Made by a program: the position numbers and the translations under genes. A stretch of 9,292 bases of DNA from Phycisphaerales bacterium. Lineage in GTDB: Bacteria; Planctomycetota; Phycisphaerae; Phycisphaerales; SM1A02. The stretch is from contig JAGQOI010000306.1 in assembly GCA_020427625.1 (NCBI GenBank), positions 1 through 9,292 on the forward strand. Reading direction: 5' to 3'. Positions 6,328 through 9,292 of the stretch are shown piece by piece. Every line of letters starts with the position of its first letter. The first letter of the stretch is position 1. Below the pieces are notes generated by a model. The model was not told where the DNA came from, did not search any database, and saw only the letters and a program-made list of their open reading frames with translations.

Positions 6328-7236
6328 ATGACCACCGCGCAGCGCGACCTTCGCATCGGCATCATCGGCGGCAGCGGGCTCGGCGAGGTCCTCCTCACCG
6401 AGATGGACCCCGCCCGTACGACCACCCACGACCTCGTCACACCCTTCGGGCGCCCGAGCGCGCCCGTCGTCACCGGCGACTGGCGCGGCGTCCCGATCGC
6501 CCTCCTCCAGCGCCACGGCACCGGGCATCGACTCCCGCCGTCCCGTGTCCCGTATCGCGCCAACATCTTCGCCCTCCGCGCCCTCGGCTGCACGCACGTC
6601 ATCGCCTCCGGCGCGACCGGCTCGCTCCGGGAGGACATCCACCCGGGAGAGCTCGTCGTCTGCGACCAACTCATCGATCGCACCGACGGGCGGCCGCGCA
6701 CGTTCTTCGACAACGCGGCCGTGCACGTCGAGTTCGCCGATCCGTTCTGTCCCGTCATGCGCGACTGGCTTCTCGCGGCCGTCGACGCCGGCCCCGACGT
6801 CCGCGTCCACGACCGGGGCACCTACCTGTGCATGGAGGGGCCGAGTTTTTCGACGCGGGCGGAGTCGCACCTGTACCGGCAGTGGGGCGCCGACGTCGTC
6901 GGCATGACTGCATTGCCGGAGGCGCGTCTCGCCCGGGAGGCGGAACTCGCCTACGTCCTCGTCGCCCTGCCGACGGACTACGACTGCTGGCGGTCGCGCG
7001 AACCGGGCACGTCCGAGCAGTCGCTGCTGGAGGAGATCATCGGCAACCTGCGTCGGGCGACGGCGGCGTCGATCGCGCTCATTCGAGCGGCGCTCTCGGA
7101 CGTCTCGATGCTGCGGGCCCGGCCCAGCCCGGCGCACGAGGCGTTGCGGCTGGCGATCTGGACGCGACCGGAGGCGATCGCGCCGTCGGAGATCGATCGT
7201 CTCGACGGGCTGTGGGGACACCGGTTGCGGTCGTAG
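6328..7236 (+). CDS. mtnP: S-methyl-5'-thioadenosine phosphorylase
   Basis: MtnP splits methylthioadenosine with phosphate into adenine and 5-methylthioribose-1-phosphate, the first step of methionine salvage from polyamine and related pathways. The 302-residue protein shows family motifs in order: GIIGGSGL (11-18), TPFGRPS (38-44), the phosphate-site RHGTGH (62-67), YRANIFALRALG (76-87), DQLIDRT (113-119), TFF (125-127), MEGPSFSTRAES (169-180), GMTALPEA (192-199) and TDYDCW (216-221). The last favours methylthioadenosine over plain inosine/guanosine phosphorylases, in which the first Asp is often Asn. After the core a 35-residue tail, AHEALRLAIWTRP onward, is like that of some bacterial homologues. 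The frame runs back to 6196, but the ATG at 6328, 22 nt after rsmA, puts the GGSGL motif near residue 14 as expected. No Shine-Dalgarno sequence is visible. A phosphorylase with broader nucleoside use is possible. Confidence 0.93.
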   Translation: MTTAQRDLRIGIIGGSGLGEVLLTEMDPARTTTHDLVTPFGRPSAPVVTGDWRGVPIALLQRHGTGHRLPPSRVPYRANIFALRALGCTHVIASGATGSLREDIHPGELVVCDQLIDRTDGRPRTFFDNAAVHVEFADPFCPVMRDWLLAAVDAGPDVRVHDRGTYLCMEGPSFSTRAESHLYRQWGADVVGMTALPEARLAREAELAYVLVALPTDYDCWRSREPGTSEQSLLEEIIGNLRRATAASIALIRAALSDVSMLRARPSPAHEALRLAIWTRPEAIAPSEIDRLDGLWGHRLRS

Positions 7237-7265
7237 GGGGGGAGAGGCGGCGGGCGCGATCGGGA

Positions 7266-9292
7266 TCAGAACGTGTGCTGGCGCACGGAGGCGGAGAACA
7301 CCGTCTCGTCCTTGATCTGGTCGTAGCCGACGCCGATGTTGACGTCGAAGTCGGGGAATTCCCGCTGGACGCGGAACACGACGCGCCGGAACTCGTCGTT
7401 GCGGAAGTCCCAGTCCGGTGCGATCACGACGCGGTACTTCGGCGTGAGGTCGTAGGCGAACCCGGCCGCGAGGATCTCCGAGTCGGCGACGTCGACGAAG
7501 CGGTATTCGAGATAGCTCGTCATGCTCGGCGCGTGCTCGATGCGGGTGCCGATGGAGCCGCGGGCGAACGTGCTCTCGTCGAGGTCGAACGTGGAGCGGG
7601 CGATGAACGCGACCGCGTCGCTCGCCTGCCAGAGCAGCTTGCCGTAGGCGTGATCGCCGAACTGCGAGTTCTCCGGCCGGAAGTCGAAATACTGCGGCAC
7701 GGGTGACGCGCGGTTCACGTCGTCGCTGTGAAGGACGATTCCCGTGTCGAGGACGAGGAAGTCGACCGAGCGCCACCGGCCCGGCCCGCCCCGCTGCGTC
7801 TGCCACGTGTTGCGCACCGCCATCGCGACGACCGACCCGCCGCCGATCGCCTCGACCGACTGGTCGTACACCGGCAGCGATCCGAGGGGCACATCGGAGT
7901 AGCCGTACCACATGGTCAGCGACGGTTCGATGATGTGTCGGATGCGGTTGATGTTGAAGACGCGACTCGACGCGCGATCGTCGATGTGATGGAATTCCGT
8001 CGACAGGTGCAGTCCGGCCGACGCGAACACGCGGGCGCTGTCGGCGTCGGACGAGAAGTCGTCGAAGCCGTCGTCGTACGAGGTGTATCGAAGCGTGCCG
8101 AACGGCACCGCGCGGATGATGCCCCAGTCCATCGGCATCGCCAGTTCGTGGCGCGAGTCGAAGCGCGTGACCGTCTTCTCCGGATACCCGGCGGCACGCA
8201 GCGCATCGCTGATGCGATCGTCCTCGTCGAGCCCGAACGCGCGGCCGCGCACGCCGAGTTCCCGGGGCGTGTCCTGGTCGAGCCGGAAGCGCACGCGTCC
8301 GAGGCGCGTCTGCGACGAGTAGGACACGGCGTCGTCGAACCACGCATCGCCGTAGCGGTGGTACTGGAGTTCCGGCAGGCGGTCGACGGTGTACTGGCGG
8401 CTCGCGAGCAGGTAGTCGTTCGAGATGAAGTCGTTGAGGCTGTACGTCGTGCCGGCGAGGAAGGCCGCGTTGTGACGCTGCCAGCGGAGCATCGCGCCGG
8501 TCTCGTACTCGCGACGGTTCCGGAAGTCGTCCTCGCGCCGCGCGGTGATGAAGGTCGGGTCGCTGATGTACGAGATCTGGGCGTCGAGGGTCCACTCGGG
8601 CGTGAGCGCGGCTCGGTGTTCCCACAGCGCCACGCCGCGGAAGCCGTCACCGGGATCGACCTCGCGTCCGGCGGACGTGCGATCGGTGCCGGTGTCGTAC
8701 ATGAGGTAGGTGTCGAGTCGCCCGATCCCGCGGTCGACGCTGTAGTCGAGCACGTTGCCGAGCCCGAGTCCGCGATCGGTGAACACGTCGATCTGCATCG
8801 TCGACGACGTGTTCGGCGGCGGGTCGTACCCGAGGAGGGTGAACGTGTCCCAGCGGGTCTCGACGGCGACGCCGTTGTTGTCGCCCGACGAGAACTGGAT
8901 CTCGCGCATCGGGATGGCGTTCACCTGTCCGTCGAACTTCGGCCAGTAGAAGATCGGCACGTCGGCGATCCGCAGCGTGTTGCCGCGGCTCTGCACGGTG
9001 GTGCCTGACCGGTCGTCGTTCGCATCGGGATCGGACGTGACGGTGAAGCGGTCGGCGCCGATCGCGAGGTGCGGCGTGAAGAACTCGCTCGTGGAGACGC
9101 GGGCCTGTTCGCCGCTCCATTCGTTCGCCGCGACCTGCCGGAGTTCGCGGGCGCGGGCGTAGATCGGCCTTCCCGTCCGGTCGTCGTAGGTGCGGAGCAC
9201 GGCCTGGAGCATGAGCGCGCGGTCGTTGACGAAGTCGTAGTAGACCTGCGGGGCGCGGACGGTGTATTCGTCGCGATTCGTCGTGATGACGA
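7266..9292 (-). CDS. lptD: LPS-assembly outer-membrane protein LptD/OstA family (5' partial)
   Basis: LptD is the outer-membrane barrel that, with the lipoprotein LptE, inserts lipopolysaccharide into the outer leaflet. The frame is open to the right edge, so the signal peptide and first part of the OstA-like domain lie outside. About 674 residues are visible. Counting from the edge, the OstA-like domain includes RAPQVYYDFVNDRAL (12-26), YARARELR and STSEFFTPH, ending near DVPIFYWPKF (110-119). The barrel follows, with RLPELQY (303-309), RIRHIIEP (448-455) and many alternating aromatic and polar strands. The chain ends QHTF, a C-terminal Phe as used by outer-membrane insertion machinery. There is no cysteine in the visible part. 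It is convergent with mtnP across 29 bp. A methionine at 9212 is internal to the OstA domain, so it is not the start. The family is clear. Whether it handles true LPS is inferred. Confidence 0.9.
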   Translation of the reverse strand, partial: VITTNRDEYTVRAPQVYYDFVNDRALMLQAVLRTYDDRTGRPIYARARELRQVAANEWSGEQARVSTSEFFTPHLAIGADRFTVTSDPDANDDRSGTTVQSRGNTLRIADVPIFYWPKFDGQVNAIPMREIQFSSGDNNGVAVETRWDTFTLLGYDPPPNTSSTMQIDVFTDRGLGLGNVLDYSVDRGIGRLDTYLMYDTGTDRTSAGREVDPGDGFRGVALWEHRAALTPEWTLDAQISYISDPTFITARREDDFRNRREYETGAMLRWQRHNAAFLAGTTYSLNDFISNDYLLASRQYTVDRLPELQYHRYGDAWFDDAVSYSSQTRLGRVRFRLDQDTPRELGVRGRAFGLDEDDRISDALRAAGYPEKTVTRFDSRHELAMPMDWGIIRAVPFGTLRYTSYDDGFDDFSSDADSARVFASAGLHLSTEFHHIDDRASSRVFNINRIRHIIEPSLTMWYGYSDVPLGSLPVYDQSVEAIGGGSVVAMAVRNTWQTQRGGPGRWRSVDFLVLDTGIVLHSDDVNRASPVPQYFDFRPENSQFGDHAYGKLLWQASDAVAFIARSTFDLDESTFARGSIGTRIEHAPSMTSYLEYRFVDVADSEILAAGFAYDLTPKYRVVIAPDWDFRNDEFRRVVFRVQREFPDFDVNIGVGYDQIKDETVFSASVRQHTF

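Noticed and set aside
7237..7265. Search for a terminator in the 29 bp between mtnP and lptD.
   Set aside because: Only a G-run (7236-7242) and GC-rich sequence are present, with no convincing stem and T-run on either strand.
6253..8625. Open frame of 790 codons on the minus strand across mtnP and lptD.
   Set aside because: It is a shifted frame of the same strand as lptD and antisense to mtnP. Its Arg/Pro/His-rich composition is a GC artefact, while both real genes have clear family motifs.
1..9292. Search for CRISPR arrays, insertion sequences, tRNA genes, integrases, toxin-antitoxin or defence genes.
   Set aside because: None was seen. The coding content is accounted for by six chromosomal genes with consistent composition.

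Overview
This is a high-GC (roughly two thirds G+C by eye), gene-dense bacterial chromosome segment. An outer-membrane LPS-assembly protein of the LptD/OstA family indicates a Gram-negative (diderm) cell. The duplicated ABC-2 permease, the KH/HD RNase Y and the methylthioadenosine phosphorylase together most resemble genomes of Planctomycetes, probably Phycisphaerae. That placement comes from recalled family resemblance, not from a phylogenetic marker, and is only moderately certain.

Layout from left to right. (1) At 2-847 (+) lies the 3' part of an OppC/DppC-type peptide ABC transporter permease, cut by the window edge. (2) At 869-2773 (-), convergent with it across a 21-bp gap that can form a hairpin, lies a 634-residue ABC-2 type permease made of two similar halves with no ATPase gene next to it. 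(3) A divergent intergenic region of about 395 bp holds a near-consensus sigma70-type promoter pointing right, a tandem pair of perfect 10-bp palindromes and further GC-rich hairpins. (4) At 3169-4761 (+) is rny (RNase Y). (5) After a 141-bp gap come three closely packed genes: efp (4903-5478), rsmA (5490-6305) and mtnP (6328-7236). (6) At 7266-9292 (-), convergent with mtnP across 29 bp, is the C-terminal part of lptD, running off the right edge.

The rightward block is mostly about RNA and translation. RNase Y starts mRNA decay at the membrane, EF-P relieves ribosome stalling at polyproline, and RsmA dimethylates the 3' end of 16S rRNA using S-adenosylmethionine. MtnP salvages methylthioadenosine, a by-product of other S-adenosylmethionine-using pathways, towards methionine and adenine. 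The flanking genes concern transport and the outer membrane.

I found no mobile elements, CRISPR arrays, tRNA or rRNA genes, defence genes or biosynthetic cluster. Most of the window is ordinary housekeeping. The points worth a second look are the long predicted rny leader with its strong promoter, the palindrome pair inside it, the fused two-half ABC-2 permease, the decamer repeats ahead of efp, and an LptD with no cysteine in its visible part.
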